Assembly: GCA_037179385.1 (NCBI GenBank)
Contig: CM074195.1
Location: forward strand, 5,326,438 to 5,390,437
Length of the DNA: 64,000 nucleotides
Reading direction: 5' to 3'
DNA from: Holothuria scabra
Lineage: Eukaryota; Echinodermata; Holothuroidea; Aspidochirotida; Holothuriidae
The notes beneath the pieces are model-generated. The model saw only the letters and a list, made by a program, of their open reading frames with translations. It was not told the DNA's origin and searched no databases. Below are positions 1 through 12,659 of this stretch, piece by piece. The translations under genes and the position numbers were made by a program. Numbering within the stretch: position 1 is the first letter of the stretch; each line of letters opens with the position of its first letter.

Positions 1-172
1 TAGGGTTCTTCCTCTCAACATGATAAATCTATATCCCAAATATGGAAAGTGTCGGACATTCCTATCTTTAGATATCGTGTTTACAAGCGTCACAAACACA
101 CACACACAAACACACACACATACACGACATCACCATCGCATAGATTCCTTGCCTGCCTACGGCAAGGAATCA
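1..172 (+). mobile_element. Right end of a Helentron/HINE-like (Pearl-like) element, truncated by the window edge
   Basis: The first 85 bases match the tandem unit of the array at 19.9-21.4 kb. A (CA)n tract follows, then a terminal hairpin with arms GATTCCTTGCC (143-153) and GGCAAGGAATC (161-171). The same hairpin closes the array at 21428-21456, and similarity stops just past the hairpin in both places, which marks the element end. Non-autonomous Helitron relatives (HINEs, DINE-1, bivalve Pearl elements) are known for a tandem-repeat core, a microsatellite and a 3' hairpin. The family assignment is inference. Confidence 0.7.
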
Positions 173-743
173 ACAATATTGAAAGACCATGCACCCCTAG
201 TGTTGCCACTGTGTGGAAAAAGCATGGCAGATGCTGATGCAGATGCAGCTCACAATTTCTTAAGCTTGGTCCACACTATGCGACTTGATGCAATGCAACT
301 CATTTCAATGAGATTGTTCAAAAGCATTTAATGCAAAGTGTGGGTGCTTTGCAACTACTGTAGTTGCAAGCAGATGGGCAGCCCAGTTTCACGAGACCAA
401 AGATGTTCGATTGCATGAAACTGAAACGTGAAACTGACAAAAATGACGACTTCTGGAATTACGCCCACAAAGATCAGTTTAAAGTTGAATCGGACATAAC
501 ACATTCATGGCTCTTCAACCTGAAAAATACCCCTAAAAAGTATGTTAAACATTAAAATTTTGCATGAATTGCTTCATGGACCTGCGACTTGTGGCATCAT
601 GTGGACAGTGAGTGTGGGTCGTGTCTTAAAGACAGTTATTCATCATCTAAGCACTGCCAATTGATTCTCCTAGCCCTACTGTTTGTACCTTACTTGTTGA
701 CCCTCCCATAGCTGTATATCAAACTCATCCATATGCAGATACA
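173..743. other. Unassigned stretch
   Basis: No repeat partner or convincing gene was seen. A 63-codon open frame on the plus strand (364-555) lacks splice sites or a recognisable domain and is treated as chance. Confidence 0.4.
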
Positions 744-1212
744 GGTAGCGGACCACTAACTCCAATACTCATGTCCAGGAAAATGTTTACTGACAGACAA
801 AGCGCCATAAAAAATTTATGGGATGTTGTTTCTGACTGTGTTACATAAAAAATATGATCATTTTTGTATTTGGATTTTGTAGACAATGAGTTGAAATACA
901 TACTGTGCAAAATTCAAGGCAATCTGACCAATTTTAGTGCCATTTTTTTATTGTATTACTCCGCTCTGTGAAATGCCGTTTTTGAGTAGCTATTATGGCG
1001 GGAAACACATCCCTATCATTCAAGGCTCTCTAGCTCAAAATTTCAATGGTCATGGTATGGAAATTTGAAAGTGCCATGAAAGCCGAGATTGTGGGCTTCG
1101 ATCAGAGGGGTAGCATGTCCTGGTTGAAAACTTCTACTGGGAGCTAGGGGGCACGGAAGTAGCCTAATTTAGTGTGTAAGTCAATGGGACTTATAATTAG
1201 TGGCCCGCTACC
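744..1212 (+). mobile_element. 470-bp TIR element, copy 1
   Basis: Terminal inverted repeats read GGTAGCGGACCACTAA at the left and, inverted, GGTAGCGGGCCACTAA at the right. The body is nearly identical to 2942-3411, with only about ten differences seen by eye, so both are young or recently duplicated. There is no coding capacity. It is flanked by TACA on the left and TTAA on the right. Confidence 0.75.
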
Positions 1213-2941
1213 TTAAGGCAAGTTATGAAATTTTTAAATTTTATAGCTAGAGACCCAAAATTGGTCTTAAATGTTTGCTTGTGGTCTCCAAAATGGAAAT
1301 ACATGCTGACGAGGAACAATTTCATGCTTGAGTGATTTTTAGGGCCAAAAGTGGCATTTTTGGCCAAAATTATCAGTTTTCTTGTTAAAGTTAACAATTT
1401 AAGAAGAATTCATTAAAATTTTGTCCAAATAGAAAACTTAGCAAGCTCATGATCCTCTGGGTAGATCAAAGCATGATAAAAGTGAAGTATTTATGTCATC
1501 CTGAGGGATCCGTAGCTTGCCTCAGTGCATTTGGTATGTACCTAAGCAACAGCCAGCCACATGCAGTTTTTGTACAGTGGACTTTGTACAGTGGTTGTGT
1601 ATATAAAACACATGCTGGGTTGTGAAATGACTGGACCCAAAGCAGTTAAACTGTGTGCACCTGTTGAGCGAAGTGTCCAGGAATGTTGCGTTACAGTGTA
1701 GGTATGCCATAAACTTAAAAAAAGTGAGTTAATTATTATTACCGGCAACCAACTGAAATTTCTACTAGGACCTGTGGCAAAACAGGATAACTTGAAGAAT
1801 AAAAAAGGTGCTTGCATCAAAAGAGGTAGGATTAGGGAGCTACAAATTGGTGCCCGAGTAGCCTTGGTCAAGGCCTACTACTAGGACCTATGGTGGTGGG
1901 GGGGGGGAGGGAAGGTGTTTTGCCTGTAAAATTCAGCACAGATCAGAGTGAATTGTTAGCCCTATACCCTTAAATTTAGGAACTTTCCTAACTTCTTTTA
2001 TTTTTAATGCCATGTCTTTTATATTTTGTTCTTCCATTTTAGGCCTTAAGGGCTTGGTATATAGGCCCACTGTAGACAGGGCAGCCTAGATCACAGTGGA
2101 AGCAGGGTGAGCAACAGTCAGAAAACTGAAATACCTTATGTCTTCATGCTAGGGGTGGAGGAAGTTTGCCAAGGTAGATATATTGCAAACTGTTGACTCT
2201 TAAACCCACATGGAATAAATTCTACTCCATTGATACCTGCTCCCTGTTTTGTTAAATGCAAGAGGAGGTAGAGACCTTCTAAGCTGGCTTTTTAAAGCAT
2301 GATGGCTGCATAGAAACCCCTTTCACTGTAGTCATATGTAGCAACCATACAGTCCTGTAGCTTCGAAATTTTGTGTTTTTGTACCGAGGTGTTCTATGCC
2401 ACCTGTTCCCATGTGCTTGTTTGGATTGATTAAGATGTTGCACATGTACAGTATAACCTAAATTTCTTCAGAATTTATAAGAAACCACATGGCCTGTTGT
2501 TAAATCAAGTAGATGTTTATGATTATGTGTTAAGAGTGTGAAAATTAAGCTGCTAAATCCAACTTATTTTCTTATCCACAGAGTTGATGGTGCAAGCATG
2601 TACAGTACATCAGCATACAGAAACAAGTCTGTGAAAGTGTGAGAAGCACCAAAAAGCTAAGTTGAGAGTACCCTCATATGCAGAGATGCTGAGATTACAA
2701 TACTGTCTTGGTAAAGATCAGAAATGATGAGTTAGCAACTCAGTAGAGGATTAACCAGTACATTAAAGTGCATTTTAGGTTGCTGGCAAATTTTGCCCTA
2801 TCAGGGGTATAGTTTCGCTAAGACTTACTGCCCAGAGAAGACTGTCAAATGAAATGATGGGTTTATATTCTTTGTAAGGATACTCTAGGGATTACCTGTG
2901 CAAATTTTTGATGGAAAAATCCAACTTGGCCACTGCCTTAA
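1213..2941. mobile_element. 1.7-kb segment between two 470-bp elements, possibly an inserted TTAA element
   Basis: The segment begins TTAAGGCA and ends with its reverse complement TGCCTTAA, directly abutting the TIRs of both flanking copies. This fits an element with GGCA...TGCC ends and a TTAA target duplication inserted at the junction of a tandem pair. Inverted similarity beyond the first 8 bases is weak. No gene was recognised inside; minus-strand open frames at 1522-1871 have no domain. Confidence 0.4.
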
Positions 2942-3411
2942 GGTAGCGGACCACTAACTCCAATACTCATGTCCGGGAAAATGTTTACTGACAGACAAAG
3001 CGCCATACAAAATTTATGGGATGTTGTTTCTGACTGTGTTACATAAAAAATGTGATCATTTTTGTACTTAGATTTTGTAGACAATGAGTTGAAATACATA
3101 CTGTGCAAAATTCAAGGCAATCTGACCAATTTTAGTGCCATTTTTTTTATTGTATTACTCCGCTCTGTGAAATGCCGTTTTTGAGTAGCTATTATGGCGG
3201 GAAACACATCCCTATCATTCAAGGCTCTCTAGCTCAAAATTTCAATGGTCGTGGTATGGAAATTTGAAAGTGCCATGAAAGCCGAGATTGTGGGCTTCGA
3301 TCAGAGGGGTAGCATGTCCTGGTTGAAAACTTCTACTGGGAGCTAGGGGGCACGGAAGTAGCCTTATTTAGTGTGTAAGTCAATGGGACTTATAATTAGT
3401 GGCCTGCTACC
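2942..3411 (+). mobile_element. 470-bp TIR element, copy 2
   Basis: Direct-orientation copy of 744-1212 with the same terminal inverted repeats. It is flanked by TTAA on the left and TACA on the right, the mirror of copy 1. Confidence 0.75.
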
Positions 3412-4519
3412 TACAATCTCAGTATATTGCTACAGGACATATTCTGGAACCTGGGTAAGCACACATGTAACTATATTCAGAACATTCCCTGTGCATGCTG
3501 TGTAATATGAGCTACAGTACTCTGCATTTTCTCAATTTGATGCCAATAATCAATGGGTTGCCCTAATTGAGCATTTCTGTAGTTTGGGGAGATCAATGAT
3601 GTCTTTAATTCTCAAAGGATTTCTGGTATTACATCAGATTTTGAAATACCTTACTGTACGCGGGCTAATTAAGGTACTGTAAACATGGGTGGAGAAAATA
3701 AAGAATCTGAGACAATTTGAAAAGGGTGTTTTAAAAGTACAGAAGTCATTCACCACCCAAACAGAAATTTTACCTGCAACCTACCAAAATTCTTAACTGC
3801 CACAAAAGTAACAAAATTTGTTCTAAAACCAATCTAATGTTGTGCAATTGGTTTCAATAAATGTTGTCTGTTGATAAGTAAAATATTTCACATCATATTT
3901 GTAGGACTTCCTCTTATATTAATTAGGCTAGATATATTTACTGTACACACATACAGTAAGCTTATTTTTTCTGACCAGAGAAGGAGTTTTTGACTAAAAT
4001 TCACAAATCTTAGACTGCAATCCAATTTGAAATTAGTGCACTGTAGTGTGACCTGCACTTAAAACCAGACTGCAAGGATTGATCTACAGTTGTATACTGT
4101 ACAGGGTATACCGCACTGCAGCCAGATTTATCAATTATTTTGGGCAAATGCTGAATTATCCCTCTATATCCCACTGCCATCGTGGAACAACAAAAAGATT
4201 GTGAAAGTGTAGAGGGGCAGTTTCCTAGGTCTACATTGCAAATTTGTATTATTCTATGCCCAAACAATCCAAAACTACCTGGGAATATCAATGGATCCAC
4301 CACACTGCCTGGCATATACAGTAGGTTGTAAAATTTGTTTAAAATAAAGGCATGGGTTACTAAGCACAGATGTTTAATAAATTTGGGTAACAAAGCTGAG
4401 AGCCCGTACAATATCAATCATCCATACTTGGATGGATTTTAAAGTTTGTGACTCATAAGGTATAAAATTTTGTAATTTGAAAAATAAGTGACATATGTTT
4501 ATAATAACAACAATCTTAA
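3412..4519. other. Unassigned AT-rich stretch
   Basis: Contains scattered TACAGTA motifs. A minus-strand open frame (4010-4417) has no recognisable domain or splice context. Nothing supportable was seen. Confidence 0.4.
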
Positions 4520-4773
4520 AGGTCAAGAGCAGTCGCTCCAAAATTATTTTGAAACTAGTTCTACTAAATTTTGCTATTTTTCTGTCATTTTTCTTCCAAG
4601 CTTTTGGGATGTTTTAAGGCTAAAACAAAAAAAATTGAAGGTTAACCAAGATATTACTACCTATAAATTTCACAGTTCAGTCAAAAACACATTGTCACAT
4701 GATTGTCAAGAGCCATTCACAAACTAGTATAGTCTACTATCCTTGTTCTAATTGGGGTAACTGCATTTGCCCT
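4520..4773 (+). mobile_element. TTAA MITE, family B
   Basis: Ends are AGGTCAAGAGCAGTC and, inverted, AGGGCAAATGCAGTT, flanked on both sides by TTAA (4516-4519 and 4774-4777). It is homologous to 11726-11991. TTAA duplications with purine-rich AGG termini suit Kolobok-type transposons better than piggyBac; that is inference, since no transposase is present. Confidence 0.7.
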
Positions 4774-4777
4774 TTAA

Positions 4778-5552
4778 GCAATATTATTAAAACTGCAATT
4801 GCATAAAGATAGGGTGTTTACATCTGCATTGTTTTAATTCATTGAGACCTGGCACTCTGAGATCTGTTCAAATTTGTTTTAGTTCAGTATTAGGAAAAGG
4901 GAAAGTACTGTACATTTTCTCTATGTGCAATGGCATTTTTAGGAAAAGGTAAGAATTGTCAGAAGAAATTTTTGTTGGGTTATCATACTGTACACAAAAG
5001 TTTTCTTTGGTTAACTGACTGATTGCAAAATACAATCACGTTGTACCAAAATCTGCAAGTCTGCAAAAGTCAGGACAGTAACAAATAATAACCAGGACTA
5101 ATTTCCTTCCTATCCCCATTTAAATGACACATTACTGAGCCTGCTGTTTTGTTAAAAATTGCGAATGTAATCTCTGAAAGAGTATTTTCTTGAAAAAGGT
5201 TTTCATTAATTGCCTTTGATGTCAGAAGAATCATGGTTTTTTACCCTAAAATTGTACTCTATCACTATGCAGTTTCTGTTGTGGTTCTGTACACTTTCCT
5301 TCCCAGCATGCATTGTACACTTAAGTTCTTCAACTTGTCTGCTGGAGTTCCAAATGCATTTTGGACTCTAAAGAATTATCCACTGGGCAGTACACCCAAT
5401 ATGAGGAAATTCATCTCACCAGTGCAGGGGGAGGAAGGAAGGAGGCCAGGCCTGGGACCTCTCCCCAAATGAAAATTTTTTCAAAGGGATGTGTTAAATG
5501 TCAGTCAAGCCTTGGGACACTTTAACTGACATTTACAGTACCAAAAAACCTT
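4778..5552. other. Unassigned stretch
   Basis: Mostly AT-rich DNA with TACAGTA motifs. A 79-codon plus-strand frame (5233-5472) shows no domain. No feature is supported. Confidence 0.4.
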
Positions 5553-7277
5553 GGTTTTTACGAGCGAATGCGAAGTATAGTAGCCGCTTTATAGACTTGT
5601 TACAGTGTTTTTATTCTGTGCCTTGTTGGTTTTGTTACTTTGTAGTGTTTGTAAATTAAAAGGTGTTGACCATGAAAACAAATAATTTCTTTAAGGATAT
5701 CTCTGGTTTCATCCCACGATGAGGCATATTCAATTACATGGTTCTTGGAACGACCAGGGAGCGACTATATGGGGTTCTCAGAAGCCCTTTCTATAGTTTT
5801 TGTCAACTGCTGTTCTTTATGACATGGTCGCTACCCTTCTTTTCTTACAGTTTGAAACATCCGAGCAATCTGTTGACGTGAAAGTTTCGGCGTTGTTGTT
5901 AGAAGAACATTGAACGGGTGATTTCTTTTCATGACCAAGGAATTTATAACTGTAACAAGAGCGACAAACTTAAGTTATATTTTATTTTGTTCAAAATTGA
6001 AGACCGTCACAGAGGGTTAGGAATAGAGAACGGATAAGATAACGCAGTCTCCCGGATGTGAAAATTGCGCAATAGTAACTGCGTAGTTTTCTTCTGACCT
6101 ACACATTTCAAGTGAAACTTGAATCGCCCTTACCATTATGCGCTTGCTTTGCCGGTGACCACATGATCAGCCGAACGACATGTGATACAGTTGATGATAT
6201 CAAGTGCTACCGCGGCTTAAAAAGGTCATTTCTAGAGTTTGATGTGTTTCGGTGGAAAGTCAAATATGGGCCATGCCGAGGGTTTTATTTGCTTAACCGC
6301 ATCTAAATAACTTGGTTAACCTCAACCCAAGTTATTTTTGTTTTACATTTTGTAAATATTCTCACATGAGATTCTTTTCATTGGTGGCTGTGCTTGGTGG
6401 CACTGTGGCATAATTAGATTTAGCAATCTTGTAAGACAAATTTAAAATGGTTCCTTTGAGCAGCCGTACTGTAAGGGAAGAGACTGTCTCGCTGTGCACT
6501 TATCCAACCAAAGAAAGAAGAGAAAGGTTAGAAATTTTAAACTGGTACTGTTTATGTTGTTGACAATTACAGTAGGAATGGGAAGAGAGATCTCTGACGA
6601 GGGAGTAGCAAAATAAAAGACCGCATAGTTATCTCTCTCTATTCATTAGCCACTCGAGTTGATAGGTAAGTTACATCTCTTCTGATCTGAATGTATATGT
6701 TTACTATGTTGGTGATCATGCGATGCATATACATACAGGTGATCCGGTTGAACTGCGGAACCGTAATAAGCACTACTCTCGAATAATACTGAGAACACTA
6801 AGGAAGTTTAAAAAAATGAAATTGTCATCCGTGACCAAATTTTGATACTTTGAACTCCCAATAATATGTGTGAAATTCTGACAGTTTTGGCTACGGTCGG
6901 AAATTATTAATAAAACAATTCTTCTGCAATCTAAACACGTCTATTTTCTAGATCTAGTAGAAAATATCATCCACCACCTGTTTTGTTTAGTCAATTTTAA
7001 CATCATATATACGTATCACTCATATTTACTTTTCTAGACGTCGATCTTGTAGCATAAACATTTCTGTTTCCCTCACCTCACACAACTAATGTTTCACCTG
7101 TATAAACTTTCAACTCTGATATCCTTTTCTGACATGTGCAAACCTCCTCATCATAACAAATTAACCATCTACTACCTGTTCGTATCAGGGAGTTGCTAAA
7201 ATTTAGCAACTCTGTCAATATCACAAGAACCGTAAGACCGCCTCCATTCGCAAGTATGAATGCCTTGCATTCTGGTT
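5553..7277 (+). repeat. 1.7-kb interspersed repeat, left copy
   Basis: The whole segment, from GGTTTTTACGAGCGAATGCG to GCCTTGCATTCTGGTT, is matched in inverted orientation by 55253-56968, and similarity stops sharply at both ends. The two ends are only weakly inverted with respect to each other (both contain a GAATGC-AAG core), so the class is unclear. A 64-codon frame at 6112-6306 lies in it but shows no known domain. Confidence 0.75.
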
Positions 7278-7652
7278 GAGGGTTCCTGGTGGCCTAGGCC
7301 AGCTAAACCTTTGTCAGTCCCCCCAAAACTTCAAGGTTATGAGTCCAATGTTAGCTACACCTTGGGTCTATGTGCTCTCCCCCCCCCCCCCCCCTCCAAT
7401 TACTGTATAGATTTCTACTTACTTCACTGAATTCATTATCAATTCAATTAGGGAAAACTGTGTGTGCATCAACTCAGGGAACAAAATGAAATTGCCCCTT
7501 TTCTGTTTTTACCCATAATGCATCATTTAACTGAAAAGCCATTGCAGCAAAATCACATCATACAGTTGCAGCTTTGTGGAAACATTAATTAGTTTCAAAG
7601 TTCCTATACAAATGTTGAGCTGGAAAATTCAATATTCCATAACAAATCTTAC
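7278..7652. other. Intron of the PI3K gene, with a poly-C tract
   Basis: Lies downstream of the donor at 7652. It holds a C homopolymer of about 16 bases near 7379-7394. No next PI3K exon was found here or further left. Confidence 0.5.
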
Positions 7653-7881
7653 TTTTGCCAATGAGTAGACCGATTCGTGAGTTGAGAACTTTTTCTTCTG
7701 CATCCCCAGCTTTTCGGACCACTGTCAATGTATTGCAGAATGGTTTGATGTCTGAGATTCGTTTTCTCTCCTCTAAAAGTTCCTCTCTTTCTCCGCCTTC
7801 AAGGACACATTGGAAATTGTAGAAATTCAAATCCAACAGCTGGTTGTAAACTGGAAACTTAGATGCCACCTCCCACAAATC
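7653..7881 (-). CDS. PIK3CA: PI3K catalytic subunit p110, second coding exon (adaptor-binding domain)
   Basis: The minus-strand exon follows a TTTCAG acceptor (7884-7882) and ends at a GTAAGA donor (GT at 7652-7651). It encodes 76 codons plus one base, from DLWEVASKFPVYNQLL to NSRIGLLIGK. The pattern L...A..P....LL, then EREELLEER..I.D..PF...L, then G..EEKVLN..IG..IG follows the second half of the N-terminal adaptor-binding domain of class I p110 kinases, which docks the p85 regulatory subunit. EREE and EEK.LN are closest to p110-alpha. The exon starts in phase 0, matching the end of the exon at 22366-22531, 14.5 kb upstream. It ends in phase 1; the next exon (linker and Ras-binding domain) was not found and probably lies beyond position 1. 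Family assignment is firm; the choice of alpha over beta/delta is from memory. Confidence 0.85.
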
Positions 7882-8276
7882 CTGAAATGTGATGGAAACA
7901 TTCACTGCGATACAGTAACATGGTATTTCACCATTTAATTAAAGATTGTGGCTTTGCATGAAAAATACAAGCTCTGACTGAATGCATAAATGTACAGTAC
8001 AGTACTGTATGTGCCCTGAGTACAATATATTACTGTAGGTTAGCTTGTTCATAAAGTTTGTGTGCAAAGGGCTATGGTGTAATAATACTGTAGAGAAACA
8101 CAATGCCAAGAAGACTGTTTTAAGTGTTTGGAAGCAACACTGAGGAAAATATTTTTTCTTTTCAACTGACAAATTTTATAATTAAAACACTTGAATTTAC
8201 GTTGATATTGAATATGCACTTTCAAAGTGGATACTGTACAGGCCTCAAAATTTGCTTTTCTCTTCCCAAGCTCTAA

Positions 8277-8605
8277 AGGCCTGTATACACGAGCAACATT
8301 TGTAAAACATTCTCAAAACACTTCACCTGCAACAAACCCAAAACATGCTTGTTTTCGGTTTATTGCACAGTGTAGACAGAGAAAAAACAATTTGAAAACA
8401 TTTTGAAAATGTTTTGAGAATGTTTGGAAAAGAATTGACAGGACATTTCTTTTGCAACATTTCCAAAACATTTTCAAAACATGCTGTATACCCTGTCTAC
8501 ACTGTGCAACAAACTGAAAAAAAGCATGTTATGGATTTGTTGCAGGTGGATGTTTTGGAAATGTTTTGGGAATGTTTTGCAAATGTTGCTCGTGTATACA
8601 GGCCT
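8277..8605. mobile_element. Palindromic Harbinger-like MITE
   Basis: Nearly the whole 329 bp folds back on itself. Termini are AGGCCTGTATACACGAGC and its inverse, flanked by the 3-bp duplication TAA (8274-8276 and 8606-8608). A TWA duplication with long inverted arms is typical of PIF/Harbinger MITEs. The arms are runs of AAAACATT / AATGTTTT words. Confidence 0.75.
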
Positions 8606-8855
8606 TAAGGCTAAAACGGCCTTCGTACCCAACTATTTTTTGGTTAAACGAAGGCCAGATTTCCTCACTTAAAGCCAAATGTAATACATTTGAAAGGAAA
8701 ACAGAACAAGGGATTGCACAGTTGGCTATGAATGATTGATTTGCATAGCGTGTGAATCAAATATCAACAGAACAGTATGAAAGTGAAAAAAATATTGGGT
8801 CGTATGCACCGCATTGTGAATGCCCCTGCAAAAGTGAAATGATGAAGGAATTACA

Positions 8856-9890
8856 CTCAATAATAATAATAATCTTATATAGCGCTAAATCCAATTGCTT
8901 GAAAGCATAGTTCAAAGCGCTTTACAAAAACAACATACAAATTACACTAGTCATAGGAGTGCAAAAACAGGTAATTTTGAAGTCTTTTCTTAAAAATTGC
9001 TTGCAAGGCTGGTGCTCTGTTTTACATTCAGTGGTAAACTGTTCCACAGTAGAGGTGCAGAAAATGCAAAACTTCTTCCACCATGAAATTTTCTAAAAAT
9101 TTTAGGACACACCAAGAGATTACAGTCCGCAGAGCGTAGTTGTCTATTAGGGACATACGGTGTAACAAGATTGGAAATGTAGGAAGGAGATCCATTTTTT
9201 GTGGCACGAAATGTGAGGAGTAGAATTATAAATCGTATGCGAGAAGAAACAGGTAGCCAGTGAAGTTCACGGAGTATAGGAGTAATATGGTCTCGTTGCT
9301 TTTATATGATGATCCTTGCTGCAGAATTTTGAATACCTTGCAGCCTGTATAGGTTTCCATCGGGTAAACCAAATAATAGTGAATTACAAGAATCAAGTTT
9401 GGATGAAAAAAATGCATGAATTAGAGTCTCTGTGCTCTTTTTGTTGAGATATTTTCTCATTTGACTGATTTTGCGAAGCTGGTAGTTGGCAGATCTGCAA
9501 ACTTTGTTCAAATGAAGTTCCAAATTCAAGAATTTATCAAAATACACCCCAAGATTTCTAGCTGAATCTGAAGGATAAATATTCGACTTTCCAACCATTA
9601 TTGGTGGATATAGGGTATTATTCTTCTTTTTTGTGGAGAAGACAACAAATTCTGTCTTCTTCTCATTCAGCTTCAAATGATGATCAATCATCCATGCACT
9701 CACTTCACTAAGACATAATTGTAATTTTTGATATGTATAATCAATATCATTAAGATCACAATCAATATAAAGTTGAGTATCATTAAAAATGCAGCTGTAA
9801 CTGATGCCATGAGTTTTTCAACACTGGCAGAATACATTGTAAATAAAACTGGACCCAAAACAGATCCTTGAGATACACCAGTGTTAAGAC
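8856..9890 (-). mobile_element. CR1/L2-type non-LTR retrotransposon fragment, 5'-truncated and inactive
   Basis: On the minus strand the fragment runs from a VSQGSVLGPVL-like block (about 9880) through WMIDHHLKLNEKKTEF, NLGVYFD, KVCRSANYQLRKI and LIHAFFSSKLDSCNSLLFG to RLQGIQNSAAR. This is the C-terminal half of a CR1/L2/Jockey-group reverse transcriptase (open part 9302-9703). The catalytic [FY]ADD appears as F-N-D-T in a shifted frame, so the copy is dead. The 3' end is a short trinucleotide tail read as (ATT)n on the minus strand (about 8858-8872). It lies in the PI3K intron, antisense to the window strand and sense to the gene. Confidence 0.85.
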
Positions 9891-10387
9891 TTTATTTACA
9901 GCAGTTTACACAAACAGAGCAGCTTGACGGACACATTGTCAACCAAGTGGCCTTCAATAAGTGTGTGAAAAATGCCTGTTAAAAGTCAAAACAAAATTTA
10001 TGGCAGCCATGGCCTCAGTGGCCCTCGTAAGTTTTGAGACCTGCTGGACATACATAAGTCTCACCAAATTTGGCTCTAAAGTTCAAAATTTTATACAGTA
10101 GAGCAAAGTTTACACTCTTGCTGTCAAAAAAGTCAATCATTCATCACCACAAACTACTGTACTAGTCTACAGAAATTCTCAATTGATATACAGTAGCTCT
10201 TTGATTGATATCACATCTAAAATATGCAGAGTACAGGTAGCTCATAAAACAAATCATACACTGAATGTGTTGATTACACATTAGGGCCTTGTTTGTTCAC
10301 CAAGAAACACTATGACCTGAAACAATATAATGTAATGTACAGGATTGTGTCTGGAAAAGGATGAGTTCAAAGGATATCACGAGATAA
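9891..10387. other. Intronic stretch, nothing recognised
   Basis: AT-rich sequence between two transposons inside the long PI3K intron. No repeat partner or exon-like segment was seen. Confidence 0.4.
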
Positions 10388-10992
10388 AGTGTACCTAAAG
10401 TCAAACAATTGAAAAATATATATTACTTAACAGCATGAAAAATGAATTCTAACAAACCAACTCCCATCTTCATAGGACGTTCTTGAGCTGGGATATAAAG
10501 TGTGAAGATTATTCACTAGGATTAAAACTGTACATTGAGCAATAATTTGTGATGTCATTGTTGTACTAGTACTCAAATTCCAATCCCTGTGTTTTATGTT
10601 TTTCTGGAAGTTACTGCACCTTGTACCAAGGTGTGATGTGTAGCACTCAATACTCTTGTGGGGGGATGTACTGTACTGTAGGATGATGCACTAATTAATT
10701 ACTGTAAGCCCTTTTCTATGCAACATGCTATGCCAGCAAACGAGTAAGTGTTCAAGGTCATAAAACAAAATTTAAATTTTAAAGGAAACGAAGCAGGTAC
10801 TGTAATGTGAGTTACAAGTACAACAAGAAAGTCACAAATTATTTTGCACTGGACTAATTTGAAATGTGAATAAATTTCAACATTTTACTGTATATCATTC
10901 TCAGCTCAACAATTGTCCTATGTGTTGGAATTGGACTGTTAGGATTAATTTTTCATGCTGTTATTTTTGAACATTTTGACTTGAGGTACACT
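10388..10992 (+). mobile_element. TTAA-type TIR element, family D, copy 1
   Basis: The left end AGTGTACCTAAAGTCAAA pairs with the inverted right end AGTGTACCTCAAGTCAAA. Flanks are ATAA and TTAA. Internal halves are partly inverted (TGTGAAGATTATTCAC against GTGAATAAATTTCAAC). Related copies are at about 23628-24166 and 42205-42724. Confidence 0.65.
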
Positions 10993-11725
10993 TTAAGAAT
11001 GAGACAGTCGAATACAGTAGGAGGGGCTAGAATTTTCTAGAAATAAGCTAAAGTGGGTGAGGAAATTTTGGACTTTCTGCTGTGATGAATACTGTATCTG
11101 CATGTCTTTGATAAGGGGTCAATCTGTGTACAGTACCTGTACAGTATGATCAGGAATGGCTTAATTGTTTCCCATACTGTACATGTTTCAAATTATTGTG
11201 AAATTCAAAAACTTTACCAATGCTCCACAGCATACAGTTCCATATTGGTCATATACTCTGACAGTACTACAATGCTTCTTCATTTCAAGAAATGGCAGGT
11301 TGCTCTTGATATCAATATGAAAAGCAACATCTATAGGCCTATTTACTGTGATTTCCAACAGTAATTTAGTGTACTTGTTCAGCCTACATGTACAGTACAG
11401 TATACATGTTTAAAGCAACTCATTGAGTTGGTTCGTGAAATCCAACAAATTTTTCCAAACCTGTTCAGCTTTCTTCACATATCAATGACAAATGGTCAAA
11501 CTTAGACAATCCCCATATCCTACATGCAAATAACTGTTTTATGAGTGAGTAACTCAATTCTGTTTCCAAAAATTTGTGACCAGACACTTTTTCAAATTAT
11601 GCACAAAACTTTTACAAGTTTGGATACCACAAAACTCAAACTTTTAACTTTTTCCGTAACTATTAGATATGAAAATTGACTTATTATGCTAACTGTAATC
11701 ATTTTCATGTGGTAGTGACTTTTAA
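10993..11725. other. Intronic stretch rich in TACAGTA
   Basis: No gene or repeat boundary was recognised; several GTACAGTAC palindromes are present. Confidence 0.4.
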
Positions 11726-11991
11726 AGGTAAAGAGCAGTCCCCCCAAACTTATTCTGAAGAAAAAGCTAAATAACTCAATTTTCATCTTATTTCTCTTCA
11801 AAGTATCATTAATTACATTTTATGACTTAACCATTGCATATTCCAGGTAAACCAAGCAGTTATTTCTAGTAAATTTCACATTTGAAGAGAAAAAACATTG
11901 TCACATGACTCCCAACAGCCAATCATGAAACAGGACAGTAGTTACTACACTTCTTCAATTTGGGAAGACTGCTCCTGCCCTTTAAACACTC
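11726..11991 (+). mobile_element. TTAA MITE, family B, copy 2
   Basis: Ends AGGTAAAGAGCAGTC and, inverted, AGGGCAGGAGCAGTC, flanked by TTAA at 11722-11725 and 11992-11995. The interior words GTAAACCAAG, AAATTTCACA and TTGTCACATGA are shared with 4520-4773. Confidence 0.75.
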
Positions 11992-12374
11992 TCACCATAT
12001 CAACTCAATGAGTCTCTTTAATTTCTAGCCCTGAAGCTTGTTTACATGTTTTTCTCATGATTAGGAAGTCAACACTTTTGACCTTTTCGTAATTTCCTAA
12101 AGGTATTATTGATGAGATCAATAAACATTTTACTGAACACAAACAGGTGACCTGTCACTTCCTTCAAAACATTCAAAACCAGCTCAGCATACATAACTGT
12201 ATTTATGTACAGTACAGTACTAGGCCACTGTGAAGGTGTTTGGTGTGTATTCTGGACCATTCTGTAGATGGCAATCCAAGCTTTGGCAAGTTTACTGAAA
12301 GTTGATAGTGTGTTTGTATAAACTGTACAAGTACAGTACTGTGGAGTACTGTTACCTGTAAATACACTGCACTA

Positions 12375-12465
12375 CATCATGCCAGTGAGCCACAACTGGG
12401 AAAAAGGTGGTGGCAAGTCTGCACAATTACTATAGTTAGTTAGAAACTGAACTGTAAAACCTCAT
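12375..12465 (+). mobile_element. Fragment of the tRNA-derived SINE (3' body only)
   Basis: GCCAGTGAGCCACAACTGG and a diverged GAAACTGAACTGTAAAAC match the 3' body of the SINEs at 35.9 and 40.3 kb. The tRNA-like head is missing. Confidence 0.5.
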
Positions 12466-12659
12466 TGAACCGCCTGGCTGAACTTCACCTACTAGAACTC
12501 TAACTTTACAACAGTAGGGCACATACCCTCGGAAAAACATGCAGCCAGTTATGTGCTTAGACTACTGTACATTAGAAAGACCAACATCATAATTTTTTGT
12601 ACACTTGGAATTCCCCCACACAGACCACAAAATCTAAAGTCACAGGGTAAAGCTTGGTG

